Source of the DNA: Williamsia sp. 1135
Lineage (GTDB): Bacteria > Actinomycetota > Actinomycetes > Mycobacteriales > Mycobacteriaceae
NCBI RefSeq assembly: GCF_002095395.1
Contig: NZ_MJEI01000094.1
Span: forward strand, 62,001-126,000
DNA: 64,000 nucleotides
Direction of reading: 5' to 3'
Positions 45,231-53,590 of the stretch are shown here, piece by piece (the stretch's first letter is position 1; each line of letters opens with the position of its first letter). The position numbers and the translations under genes were made by a program. The notes under the pieces were generated by a model, which saw nothing but the letters and a program-made list of their open reading frames with translations, had not been told where the DNA came from and ran no database searches.

Positions 45231-45342
45231 ACCCGTGGTCATACCCATGTGCGTACGGAGTATGTCTGTCCAACCGGCGCACTTTGGGTGACGTGCCGGC
45301 CATCATCCGGCGAAAGTTGTGCGACCAGGGCCGTAAGGGACG

Positions 45343-45912
45343 CTAGTCCTGGGGAAAGTTCAGATACGCCTTCGACGGGGTCGGTCCGCGCTGACCCTGA
45401 TATTTGGATCCCACCGACGCGCTGCCGTAGGGATTTTCTGCCGGACTCGACAGTTTGATCAGGCAGAGCTGACCGATTTTCATGCCCGGCCACAGGGTGA
45501 TCGGGAGGTTCGCGACGTTCGAGAGCTCCAGCGTGATGTGACCGGTGAACCCGGGATCGATGAAGCCGGCGGTCGAGTGCGTCAGCAACCCGAGTCGGCC
45601 GAGCGACGACTTGCCCTCGAGCCGGCCCGCCAGGTCGTCGGGCAAGGTGCACACCTCGAGCGTGGACCCGAGGACGAACTCGCCGGGGTGCAACACGAAC
45701 GGTTCGCCCTCGGTGCGCTCGACCAGCGTGGTCAGCTCGTCCTGCCGTTGCGCGGGATCGATGTGGGTGTACCGGGTGTTGTTGAAGACCCGGAACAGGC
45801 CATCGAGCCGGACGTCGATGCTGGACGGTTGGACCAGCACGGGGTCGAAGGGCTCGATGGCCAGACGGCCATCAGCGATCTGGGCGCGGATGTCGCGGTC
45901 TGAGAGCAGCAC
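45343..45912 (-). CDS. dcd: dCTP deaminase
   Basis: A 189-residue enzyme of normal length. It begins [12 protein letters not shown], holds the family motifs [18 protein letters not shown] and the active-site [18 protein letters not shown] with the catalytic Glu, and ends with a YQGQRGPT substrate-capping tail. It deaminates dCTP to dUTP; actinobacterial forms may be bifunctional and also give dUMP. Next to udgA as in mycobacteria. Confidence 0.95.
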   Translation of the reverse strand: MLLSDRDIRAQIADGRLAIEPFDPVLVQPSSIDVRLDGLFRVFNNTRYTHIDPAQRQDELTTLVERTEGEPFVLHPGEFVLGSTLEVCTLPDDLAGRLEGKSSLGRLGLLTHSTAGFIDPGFTGHITLELSNVANLPITLWPGMKIGQLCLIKLSSPAENPYGSASVGSKYQGQRGPTPSKAYLNFPQD

Positions 45913-45936
45913 ACGACGAGGTTAGCTGCTCTGCCA

Positions 45937-46398
45937 TCAGCTCCACGTCGTGCCTGCGGGTTCCTGAATGGTGACGTTGATGCGGTTGAAGAAGTTGATG
46001 GTCGCGATCGCCAAGATGATGCCCGCGAGTTCCTTTTCGTCGAAGTGATCGGCGGCTTCGTCCCAGATGGCGTCGGGCACCGCAGCACCGCGGGAATCAG
46101 CCAGACGCGTTGCCGCTTCGGCCAGATTCAGCGCGGCACGTTCGGAGTCGGTGAAGAACGGCGATTCCCGCCACACCGCAACCGTGTCGATGCGGTCGTC
46201 GGATTCGCCTTCCTTCCGCAGGGTCGCCGAGTGTGCGTACACGCAGGCGGCGCAGCCGTTGATCTGGCTGGCGCGAAGCATGATGATCTCACGCAACGTA
46301 GTGGAAACCCCGCCCTGCTCGATGGCACCGAGCAGGTGTGGGACGGCGGCGTACGCCTGCGGGAGGATGGTGGCGGGGTTGGTCATACGTGCAGACAT
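45937..46398 (-). CDS. Carboxymuconolactone decarboxylase-family (AhpD-like) protein
   Basis: A 153-residue helical protein with the AhpD active-site pattern NGCAACVYAHSA (Cys-x-x-Cys followed by His four residues later), near residue 48. It fits the peroxidase-linked AhpD group, which uses the Cys pair in thiol redox or antioxidant defence. It is divergent from a SigJ-like sigma factor 94 bases away, a recurring pairing that suggests the sigma factor controls it. Confidence 0.88.
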   Translation of the reverse strand: MSARMTNPATILPQAYAAVPHLLGAIEQGGVSTTLREIIMLRASQINGCAACVYAHSATLRKEGESDDRIDTVAVWRESPFFTDSERAALNLAEAATRLADSRGAAVPDAIWDEAADHFDEKELAGIILAIATINFFNRINVTIQEPAGTTWS

Positions 46399-46492
46399 GG
46401 TGTGCTCCTCAGGTTGACCGGCGACGTCTTGTCACATCGTCGGTGTCGGGCGGTTCATAGCTCTGACACTCCGGAGAAGGGATATGTGACCG

Positions 46493-47371
46493 ATGAACGA
46501 CAACGAGTTTTTGGTCAGCGAGTTCGAGGCACATCGCGGGCATCTGCGAGCTGTCGCCTACCGGATGCTGGGGTCGCTGCCCGAAGCCGAGGACGCGGTG
46601 CAGGAGACCTGGCTGAAGGTGGCTGCGGCCTACACCGATGAGATCGCAAACATCGGTGGTTGGTTCACCACGGTGACCTCGAGGGTATGCCTGAACATGT
46701 TGCGGTCACGACGAACCCGGAACGAGGAACCGTTGGAGATAGTGCACGTCCCGGATCCGATCGTGGCCCCGCTCCACTCCGATGACGACCCCGAAAGTCA
46801 AGCGGTGCTGGCTGATTCCGTGAGCGTGGCGCTGCTCGTGGTCCTGGAGACGTTGACGCCGAGCGAGCGCCTGGCGTTCGTGCTGCATGATCTGTTCGCG
46901 ATGCCCTTCGACGAGGTCGCTCCTATTGTCGGCAAGACGCCGGCAGCTGCGCGGAAGCTGGCGAGCAGAGCGCGGGTGAGGGTGCAGGGTGGCACGCCCC
47001 GGTCGACGCAGCCGGCGGAGCAGCGACGGGTGGTGGAGGCTTTCCTGGCCGCTGCTCAAGGTGGGGATCTCGAAGCCCTGTTGAGGGTCCTCGACCCCGA
47101 CGTCGTCCTGCGCAACGACACGGCCCCCGGCAAGCAACCGCTGGAGTTGGTGGGCGCCCAGCAGGTGGGCCGCGGGGCGATCATCTACCGGCGCGCCAAT
47201 GCGCGCAGTCAGATGGTGCGGGTGAACGGCGGCTTCGGTGTGTTGTCGTTCGACGGCGGCGCGGTGTCGGCGATCGCGGCTTTCACGGTCGCCGACGGAC
47301 GCGTCGTCGCGATGAACATCATCTCCGATCCGGAAAGGCTTGCGCGAATCGACTTCTCAGACGTTGTCTAA
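46493..47371 (+). CDS. sigJ: ECF sigma factor, SigJ-like with C-terminal SnoaL-like domain
   Basis: A 292-residue ECF sigma factor. Region 2 has HLRAVAYRMLGSLPEAEDAV and ETWLKV (about 15-45); region 4 has TPSERLAFVLHDLFAMPFDEV (about 120-160). From residue 180 there is a SnoaL/NTF2-like domain (VVEAFLAAAQGGDLEAL), the fusion typical of SigJ/ECF41-type sigma factors, which lack a separate anti-sigma factor and use the C-terminal domain for control. It is divergent from the AhpD-like gene, the typical target of this group. Confidence 0.9.
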   Translation: MNDNEFLVSEFEAHRGHLRAVAYRMLGSLPEAEDAVQETWLKVAAAYTDEIANIGGWFTTVTSRVCLNMLRSRRTRNEEPLEIVHVPDPIVAPLHSDDDPESQAVLADSVSVALLVVLETLTPSERLAFVLHDLFAMPFDEVAPIVGKTPAAARKLASRARVRVQGGTPRSTQPAEQRRVVEAFLAAAQGGDLEALLRVLDPDVVLRNDTAPGKQPLELVGAQQVGRGAIIYRRANARSQMVRVNGGFGVLSFDGGAVSAIAAFTVADGRVVAMNIISDPERLARIDFSDVV

Positions 47372-48765
47372 CCCGTCTGTCGACGTACCGCCGGTTTGGT
47401 GACAACCCTTTGACCGGCTCGGGTGTCGATCCAGTACTCCCGGTTGCCGCGCATCTCCACCCGGATGATGCCCCGGGTTTTGAGGTCGTGATGCTCCTTG
47501 CACAGGCATGCGAGGTTCGATTCGATGGTCCAGCCGCCGGCCATGGGGTTGTCGTGGTTGAACGGCACGATGTGGTCGATCTCGCAGTCCTTCGCCGGCT
47601 TCTTGCACCCAGAGAAACGGCACGTCCCGTCGAGTGCTCGGATGAGCCGGGCAAGCTTGCGCCCGGGCTTGTATTTCAACGCACCCCGCGGCGGCCTCTT
47701 CCACCCACCGTGACCATCCTTGGAATGCGGCGCTTTCACCGGCGGAGCCGGACCGACATCCTTCTCCCCGAGAACCAGCCGGTCGCCGTTGTCGACAGCG
47801 TTCATCAACGCAACCGTCAGCTCCTCCGCAGTGACAGGACGACCCTGGGCAGCATTGATCAACTCCACCAGCGCTGCGATCGCGTCCTCACCAATCGTCA
47901 CCAACGCTCGCCACCGGGAACGGCCTGCCAGTGACCGCGACTGATCACAATCGAGAGATCCGTACCCCAGCAAGTACCCGGGATCCTTCGACAACCCGAG
48001 CAGGGTCGGGAGATCAAGCACCAACTCGGTCCAGGCACGCTTGGCAGTGCGCGAAGGTGCAGCAGCAGACGGGCGGGCCGCAGGCTCGGGCTCGGGTTCT
48101 ACTTCTGGCTCGGGCTCGGGTTCGGCATCCTCGGTAGCTGCAGCGTTGGCGTTCGCGATCGCATCGAGCACCGCATCGACCTCACCCGCAGGGTCATCGA
48201 GCGCCATCTCCTCCAGCTGGGCTTTGGCCCGGATCGCCTCCTCGGCCGTGCACCCCGTGGTCAGGCTCGCCATCCCATCCGCTCGACGACGCACCGTCAC
48301 CCGACGCATCGGATCAACCGCCCCGTCGTCGTCAGGGCGGTCCGGTTCGAACGGCATCAGATGGCGATCGAGTTCTTCAGCGAACGTGTTGTCACCCAAC
48401 AACATCGCATCTTCAGCCAACACCCCATCGAGATCCATCAACGCATCCCGATAACCCCGCGAGGCACGGTGATACAACGCCTTGAGCTTCTCGATGGACA
48501 CCTCACCGGCCGAGAACGCCTCAGCCAACTCCGGCAGATGATCCAACAACCGCCGGCACCGCAACAGATGATCAGCCTGACCAGTCGTGCACCGCCACGC
48601 CACCGCGATCTCACACGCCGCCGCCCGCGTCCCATGCTCATCCTCGTTCGAGGAGACATATCGGTAATAGGCGAGACCATCATCGAGACGCGCAGCCCAC
48701 GCCTGATTCACCTCACGAGTCCCAGATTGCACCCGCGACAACAACTCCGACGCCTCAGCGTCCAT
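47368..48765 (-). CDS. DUF222 / 13E12-type HNH endonuclease-domain protein with LexA-like box
   Basis: About 465 residues: DUF222 helical region (15-330) interrupted by an acidic low-complexity EPEPEPEVEPEPEP stretch near residue 215, then an HNH domain near 385-435 with CRFSGCKKPAKDCEIDHIVP and LCKEHHDLK. It is a second member of the family seen at 16070. ATG 48765 has GTGGGG nine bases upstream; ATG 48789 or 48804 are in frame, but the latter lies inside the SOS-like box. The stop overlaps the end of sigJ by four bases. DNA-damage induction is suggested by the upstream site. Confidence 0.87.
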   Translation of the reverse strand: MDAEASELLSRVQSGTREVNQAWAARLDDGLAYYRYVSSNEDEHGTRAAACEIAVAWRCTTGQADHLLRCRRLLDHLPELAEAFSAGEVSIEKLKALYHRASRGYRDALMDLDGVLAEDAMLLGDNTFAEELDRHLMPFEPDRPDDDGAVDPMRRVTVRRRADGMASLTTGCTAEEAIRAKAQLEEMALDDPAGEVDAVLDAIANANAAATEDAEPEPEPEVEPEPEPAARPSAAAPSRTAKRAWTELVLDLPTLLGLSKDPGYLLGYGSLDCDQSRSLAGRSRWRALVTIGEDAIAALVELINAAQGRPVTAEELTVALMNAVDNGDRLVLGEKDVGPAPPVKAPHSKDGHGGWKRPPRGALKYKPGRKLARLIRALDGTCRFSGCKKPAKDCEIDHIVPFNHDNPMAGGWTIESNLACLCKEHHDLKTRGIIRVEMRGNREYWIDTRAGQRVVTKPAVRRQTG

Positions 48766-48792
48766 CGTTGCGGTCCCCACCCAAGCCATGAA

Positions 48793-48808
48793 TAGAACAT
48801 ACATTCGA
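48793..48808 (-). promoter_or_regulatory. LexA (SOS) box-like site before the DUF222 gene
   Basis: On the coding strand the site reads TCGAATGTATGTTCTA. The actinobacterial SOS box is TCGAAC-N4-GTTCGA; this matches 10 of 12 fixed positions. It sits 28 bases before the chosen start, where a LexA operator would work. From memory, several M. tuberculosis 13E12 genes carry such boxes. Confidence 0.55.
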
Positions 48809-48912
48809 GGTATGACAACCGCCCGCCGCCGAGCTCACCAGCCAGGACGGTGTCGACAAACGCTCTTCGCCGGCAGCCTGTTAATATCGCTCTCGCGGCC
48901 TTCGGGCCGCAC

Positions 48913-48986
48913 GCCGATGTAGTTCAATGGCAGAACGGCAGCTTCCCAAGCTGCACACGCGGGTTCGATTCCCGTCATCGGCTCCA
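48913..48986 (+). tRNA. tRNA-Gly (anticodon CCC)
   Basis: A complete cloverleaf: acceptor GCCGATG pairs with CATCGGC, the anticodon stem GCAGC/GCTGC closes the loop TTCCCAA (anticodon CCC at 48957 minus 12 to minus 10, that is 48945-48947), and the T arm is CGGGTTCGATTCCCG. The 3' CCA is encoded (48984-48986). A 6-bp hairpin with a TTCG loop (48895-48910) and a TAATAT element (48882-48887) lie just upstream. A lower-GC island begins right after it. Confidence 0.95.
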
Positions 48987-49126
48987 CCATCACCGCAGGT
49001 AGAAACGATAGGGCGCATACATTCCGTTTCAGCGCGCCGTGTCGGGGCCGCGTCCGGACCGCATGACCGGTTACGCTCGACCAGCCCTGCATCCAGAGGG
49101 CCTCATACCGATGGAGGATTCCAACC

Positions 49127-49927
49127 GTGGAGGCGACCCAGTTCACCTCAGTCAACGAGCTAATCTCGTTGGTCCTAGCTGATCGGACGGCTGGAAAATC
49201 ACTCTGGTTTCGTGGACACAGCAGTGATCAATACCGCCTAATACCCAAACTGATGCGGGACGGTCGGCGAACTGACAAAGAGATTTACCGTCGCGAATCG
49301 CGACTCCTCGCGAGGTTTCGTGAACGCAGTCTCCCTTTTTGGGCAGCCGGTTACCCCCAGGGCCCGTGGGAGCACTTGTTCTCGATGCAGCACCACGGCG
49401 TACCAACTCGCCTCCTCGACTGGTCAGAGAACCTTCTCGTCGCCGCATATTTCGCGAGCTTGGCCCCAACGCAGTCAGATGACGACGCGAGCGGGTCACA
49501 TCTTGCCGAACCGACGGTCTGGACACTTGACCCAGTCGGCTGGAATCAGCAGGTTCCTCAGCTCCAAGAGACTGGCATAAACATCCTGACTATTGCCGAC
49601 GAAATTGGCGAACGCTGGGCGCCCGTAACTTCCGAAAATCACCTTGGCTGGCGTGCGAAACACCCTGTGGCCATCTACGGAGTTCACAACAGCCCGCGAA
49701 TCGTCGCACAACGCGGCACTTTCACAATGGCAGGCGAGCTGCAGGACGCAATGGAAGAAATCGCTTCGAGCGAGCCTAAGTGGTCCGGCCTTCTTAAGAA
49801 GTACACGTACACCAGCGACCATGCCACTCTTCGGTCCGAACTTAAGTTCATCGGTTTTACCGAATCGATGGTATTTCCCGACCTCTCCAGCCTTTCAGCC
49901 GAACTAACAGAACTCGAGGGTTGGTAA
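49127..49927 (+). CDS. FRG-domain protein
   Basis: A 266-residue protein with the FRG-domain motifs in order: LWFRGHSSDQYRLIPKL near residue 26, FSMQHHGVPTRLLDWSENLL near 85, AAYFAS, and IYGVHNSPRIVAQRGTFT near 185. FRG domains (named for Phe-Arg-Gly) are found in many mobile and defence-island genes, with biochemical activity undefined. GTG 49127 follows GGAGGA. The DUF262 gene starts three bases after its stop, so they are one transcription unit. GC content is visibly lower than in flanking genes, and AT-ending codons such as ATA and TTA are frequent. Confidence 0.85.
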   Translation: MEATQFTSVNELISLVLADRTAGKSLWFRGHSSDQYRLIPKLMRDGRRTDKEIYRRESRLLARFRERSLPFWAAGYPQGPWEHLFSMQHHGVPTRLLDWSENLLVAAYFASLAPTQSDDDASGSHLAEPTVWTLDPVGWNQQVPQLQETGINILTIADEIGERWAPVTSENHLGWRAKHPVAIYGVHNSPRIVAQRGTFTMAGELQDAMEEIASSEPKWSGLLKKYTYTSDHATLRSELKFIGFTESMVFPDLSSLSAELTELEGW

Positions 49928-49930
49928 ACG

Positions 49931-51076
49931 ATGACAGAGCCCGCGAACCTTCCCGACCAAATCGAGACAAGAAGACGCGAGATCTCCTCTGATCGCCTCG
50001 CAATGTCGATCAGAGAGCTAACGTCCATGTTCGAAAATGGTGAGCTCGTAATTCGTCCCGAGTTTCAACGATTCTTCCGTTGGGATGACGAGCAAAAGTC
50101 CAAGTTGATCGAGAGCATTCTACTTGGAATACCTTTACCCTCCATCTTCGTAGCCACCACCGACGACGGCACTTGGGAGATTGTTGATGGTCTGCAGCGG
50201 ATTAGCACATTACTTCAGCTCCAAGGCCTGCTTCCAAAGGACGATGGCTCTCTCATGGAGCCGCTTCGCCTGCTTGGCACAAAGTACCTACCCGATTTAG
50301 AAGGGCGGGTCTGGAGCGGATTCGAGGAATACTCGCGAGAAGACGGCGAACCAAGCCGCGAACTACCTCGAACGCAAGTCCTCGATATAAAGCAGTCGCG
50401 TATCGACGTCCAAATAATTAAGCGCGAATCTTCCACTGATGCAAAATATGATCTCTTCCAGCGATTGAACAGCTACGGCTCGATGCTCACGGCTCAAGAG
50501 CTGCGCAGCGCAATGCTGGTTGCTGTAGATCCAGATTTCTTGAAGTGGGCGGAGGCACTGGCCCACAATAAGGATTTTAGGGAAAGCGTTCAGCCCTCTG
50601 AACGATTCCTAAAGGAACAATACGACATCGAACTTGTTCTTCGATTTCTGGTACTACATGATAGGAAACCTCTGCGTCAAAATGATCTACGGAACTTCAC
50701 GCAATTCCTTGATGATCAAGCTATCAAACTGGCAGCCGAGCCGATGTCTAAGCTGGCAAGATTGGAGGAGACTTTCGCGGAAGTCTTCAAGACGATCAAC
50801 ACGCGACTCGGCGAAGATGCATTCAGACGTTGGATCCCAGAAAAGAACGATTTCAGCGGTCAATTTCTGAACACGTCGTACGAATCAATCGCGATCGGCC
50901 TTGGCTTTCACGTCGCCAACCGGGAACCCTACCGGGATGATGTTGCAGCTGTCGTTAAAGAGTTCTGGCTGCGACCAGAGATGACTCGAAAGTTCGCGAC
51001 GGGCGTAAGCACCGAGAAAAGGTTGTCACAGTTCATCCAGATCGGAAGAGACCTGTTCTCAATCAGAACCCCATAG
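49931..51076 (+). CDS. DUF262-domain protein without the DUF1524 nuclease half
   Basis: A 381-residue protein with a DUF262 (ParB/Srx-like) N-terminal domain: LVIRPEFQRFFRWDDEQKSK near residue 40, LIESILLGIPLPSIF, and the nucleotide-binding motif IVDGLQRISTL near 88. Helical C-terminus (200-381) contains FQRLNSYGSMLTAQELR but no His-x-x-Pro/HNH motif, so unlike GmrD-type partners the DUF1524 nuclease is absent. DUF262 proteins bind or hydrolyse nucleotides in anti-phage systems such as GmrSD and BrxU. It is coupled to the FRG gene, which may supply the effector. Low GC. Confidence 0.87.
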   Translation: MTEPANLPDQIETRRREISSDRLAMSIRELTSMFENGELVIRPEFQRFFRWDDEQKSKLIESILLGIPLPSIFVATTDDGTWEIVDGLQRISTLLQLQGLLPKDDGSLMEPLRLLGTKYLPDLEGRVWSGFEEYSREDGEPSRELPRTQVLDIKQSRIDVQIIKRESSTDAKYDLFQRLNSYGSMLTAQELRSAMLVAVDPDFLKWAEALAHNKDFRESVQPSERFLKEQYDIELVLRFLVLHDRKPLRQNDLRNFTQFLDDQAIKLAAEPMSKLARLEETFAEVFKTINTRLGEDAFRRWIPEKNDFSGQFLNTSYESIAIGLGFHVANREPYRDDVAAVVKEFWLRPEMTRKFATGVSTEKRLSQFIQIGRDLFSIRTP

Positions 51077-51083
51077 GTGCGCG

Positions 51084-51947
51084 CTAAATTTGCCGACGCT
51101 GCACAATCCAGCCGTCGCGGTACCACTGCACTATGGTCGCGGTGAGCGTAACGACGGCGCGGGCCTCCTGGTTTGATGGTCTCCGCTTCGGGGTTGGGCC
51201 ACCATGCCGGTCATGATTCGGCCAGATCAGGTCGAGCATGCCGACGAGCGGTGCTACATCGTGGTCCTGGTCTTTGCCGGGCAGCACCAGTCTCCATTGG
51301 TTGGGCTGATTGCGCAGCTGACCAACCACGTGGCCGAGGTTGGGCTTAGATTGGTTCGGAACCACCGCAGGGATGAGCATGTCCTCCAGCGCTTTAATCG
51401 CATGGTCCCAGGCGTCTGACGGGTCTCCGCTGCGGCCAAACGCATTTGACCAAGCCTCCCTCAGCTCAGTCGAAATCTCGTCGGCTTTCGAGACCGCCAC
51501 ATCGTAGGTGGTTTGCGCCTCGTCTCCAACCACCCGTACTAGCGAGAGACCGTCCTCGGCAGCTGTCCAAACCGATCCTCCTGCTGCGAGAACTTTGGAC
51601 AGCATCTGTGCGTATACCTTGTTATTCCAAATCTGCAAGGCTCCATCGACTAAGTCGAGAAAATCGTCGTCGCTTCGTTCAGCATCGCTCAGTAACCCAT
51701 TCATCAAACCTTGCGCACTCCAATTGGGCTCGACTCGACTTCGCAAGAAGACCGCCAGCTCGCGAAGCCTTCGTTCATCCATGCCATGGCCACTGCGGTA
51801 GCCCGAAAGGCCCTCAAACCAGTACCTCAGGCCATGTATCAGATGCTCAGGGACACCCTCAAACGGACCATCGGGTGCCGCCTTGCCTGTACGTTGCGAC
51901 AATCGCTGTCCGGTCATACGGGCCAGCGTATGCCGTCCGTGTGACAC
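51084..51947 (-). CDS. Uncharacterised island protein, helical, possible abortive-infection type
   Basis: A 287-residue, mostly helical protein that I do not recognise. Notable segments are PEHLIHGLRYWFEGLSGYRS near residue 33, a central AWSNAFGRSGDPSDAWDHAI, and a C-terminal LIWPNHDRHGGPTPKRR with an RHG that recalls the C-terminal domain of some abortive-infection proteins, though the match is weak. It faces the FRG-DUF262 pair (7 bases between stops) and lies just before the broken integrase. GTG 51947 or ATG 51917 are possible starts. Confidence 0.6.
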   Translation of the reverse strand: MSHGRHTLARMTGQRLSQRTGKAAPDGPFEGVPEHLIHGLRYWFEGLSGYRSGHGMDERRLRELAVFLRSRVEPNWSAQGLMNGLLSDAERSDDDFLDLVDGALQIWNNKVYAQMLSKVLAAGGSVWTAAEDGLSLVRVVGDEAQTTYDVAVSKADEISTELREAWSNAFGRSGDPSDAWDHAIKALEDMLIPAVVPNQSKPNLGHVVGQLRNQPNQWRLVLPGKDQDHDVAPLVGMLDLIWPNHDRHGGPTPKRRPSNQEARAVVTLTATIVQWYRDGWIVQRRQI

Positions 51948-51956
51948 GAAACGCGC

Positions 51957-52722
51957 CTATCGGCGTAGTCGGACGACGTTGTCAGCGGTCGGATGCTCGC
52001 CCATCGCCCCGAGTGCAGCCATGGCGTCGGTGTGGTCGTCCTCGAAGAGGTGGGCGTAGACCGAGAGCGTCGTTGTGACCTTCGCGTGCCCCATGAACCG
52101 CGCGATCTCCAATGGGGTGATCCCGGCGGCAACGCACAACGATGCATACGTGTGGCGCAGGCTGTGGAACCTTAGGTCTCGGGCCAGGGCGCAAGTTGGC
52201 GTGAACCGCAGAGCGCGTAGCACTGTTGGCCGGTACACCGCTTTGTAGAAGCGGCCGTGCCGCAACGGTTCCGTCCAGTCGAGCCGCAGCCGTTGCTCGG
52301 CCTCGTCCACCGCGAGCGCGGCGAATGCGTCCTCAGCCTTTGGCACGATGGGGCGTCCGGTCTCGTCGGTCGCCTTGATCCCGGTCGGCATGCAGCGATG
52401 AGGTTCATCGACGGGAACAGCGGTGCCGTGGGCTCTTCGCTGCGCGGATGGAGTGCGAGGTACCCCCGAAGCAGGTCCACAGTTGCAGGCGTCAACGGCA
52501 CGCGCCGCGACTTCCCCGCGTCTTGGGTGTGTCGTAGCTGATCTCCCCGTCTATCACCATCACAGTGCGCTGGACATGCAACAGTCCCGGCTTCGTTTTG
52601 GCATTGGGGTTGATGGATCGCGGGGGCAGCTCGACGTCACCAACCTGCAGCCCGCCCAACTCCGCAGCCCGCACGCCTCGGCCAGGCCATACGCCCGGGG
52701 TCTGCAGCACCCGGGCGCGCAC
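51957..52722 (-). pseudogene. Tyrosine integrase remnant, N-terminus missing and two frameshifts
   Basis: Three reading frames read in order give a phage-type tyrosine recombinase catalytic domain. The first (52722-52500) has RAAELGGLQVGDVELPPR, with the first catalytic Arg, and DTPKTRGSR. The second has VPLTPATVDLLRGYLALHP up to FPSMNLIAA. The third (52391-51957) has the LRHTYASL box, HAKVTTTLSVYAHLF with the His and the nucleophile Tyr. Breaks lie near 52505 and 52390. The N-terminal arm- and core-binding domains are absent. It marks the far end of a decayed integrated element and cannot be active. Confidence 0.85.
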
Positions 52723-52759
52723 TGACGCTCAACCCATCAGAGCCTGACAGGTCTCGCAG

Positions 52760-52837
52760 CTAGCTCCCGTTCGCGTACAACGCGAGCAGCGGACCGAGAA
52801 ACGCGAACACGACCGTGAGGGCGATTTCAGAAGACAC
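52760..52837 (-). CDS. Possible 25-residue single-helix membrane peptide
   Basis: GTG at 52837 opens a 25-codon frame whose product is a short hydrophobic peptide with IALTVVFAFLGPLLALY at its core and an ANGS end, then TAG. An AAAGGA ribosome-binding sequence lies six bases upstream of the GTG. The peptide has the composition of one transmembrane helix. There is no homology I can name. It is just upstream of the integrase remnant on the same strand. Confidence 0.4.
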   Translation of the reverse strand: MSSEIALTVVFAFLGPLLALYANGS

Positions 52838-53068
52838 AGGGGTTCCTTTCAGCAACGGTTTCACTGGATCGGCAGTCGGGAAGATCCTCCATCCGACAAC
52901 CAGCGTTGACACTGTCACCCATCGGCCGATTTGTCAGCAAAACGAAGCATATTTGGTCCAGCTAATGCATCATTCGAAGTCACCATGCCTGTGCGGCAGC
53001 CGAACTCAGGTGTCGGCCGCTTGGCGCCCATCCGCCACGCTATCCTTCGACAAACGAAGGGACGCGCA

Positions 53069-53575
53069 TTGAATCTCGAAGAATTCCGTCGCATCATCCA
53101 GAGCTCGGGGCCGGACGACTGGCACGTGATCAAACACCAGGGCCCGAGTTACCACAACTGGTTCGATGGTTCTCCGGGTGCGAACGGCTATCGCCTCGAG
53201 GTGAACAGCCACTACGCGACCGCGTCCTACAAACCCGACCTCAACATCACGATCGCCTGGGGAATGGGCCTGGATTTCGAGCACGAAGGCGACCAGAGCC
53301 ACGCCCGGATCTTCGAGTGGTCGAAAACATTCAACGACAAGACGGTCAGACTCTGCTTTGCCGACTTCTTCTGGTGCGGCGCACTCGTCGACCGCTTCAA
53401 CTACGTCGTGGCTGACGGCGGTCGCGCGGTCCTGCCGTGGGCGCTGGAGATCCGCGGCTTGGCGACGACTCAGCACGAACACGACACTGCAAAACTGATC
53501 CATCACCTGGGCGACCACGTCGAAGGCTTCGAGAAGTACTTCCAGCGCGTCGGGTTCACGGTCGAGGGCGGCTAG
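53069..53575 (+). CDS. Conserved hypothetical protein
   Basis: A 168-residue soluble protein, alpha-plus-beta, with notable aromatic content: GPDDWHVIKHQGPSYHNWF near the start and CFADFFWCGALVDRFNYVVAD in the middle. It ends in a helix with a HHLGDHVEGFEKYF motif. No catalytic signature recognised. The start is TTG 53069 with GAAGGG upstream; longer in-frame starts exist (52985, 52931) but read through non-coding-looking sequence of the island edge. GC content is back to the chromosomal level, so it is probably outside the island. Confidence 0.7.
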   Translation: MNLEEFRRIIQSSGPDDWHVIKHQGPSYHNWFDGSPGANGYRLEVNSHYATASYKPDLNITIAWGMGLDFEHEGDQSHARIFEWSKTFNDKTVRLCFADFFWCGALVDRFNYVVADGGRAVLPWALEIRGLATTQHEHDTAKLIHHLGDHVEGFEKYFQRVGFTVEGG

Positions 53576-53590
53576 AGGGCGCCCCTTCCG

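Noticed and set aside
48895-48910. Terminator from the GCGGCC-TTCG-GGCCGC hairpin before the tRNA
   Set aside because: It has no T tract and lies upstream of the tRNA with no same-strand gene before it.
49931-51076. GmrSD-type restriction enzyme
   Set aside because: The DUF262 part is present but the DUF1524 domain with its HxxP/HNH signature is missing here and in the neighbouring genes.
48957-52850. attR copy of the tRNA-Gly 3' end
   Set aside because: I searched the region around the integrase remnant by eye for TTCGATTCCCG or CATCGGCTCCA and found no convincing copy.
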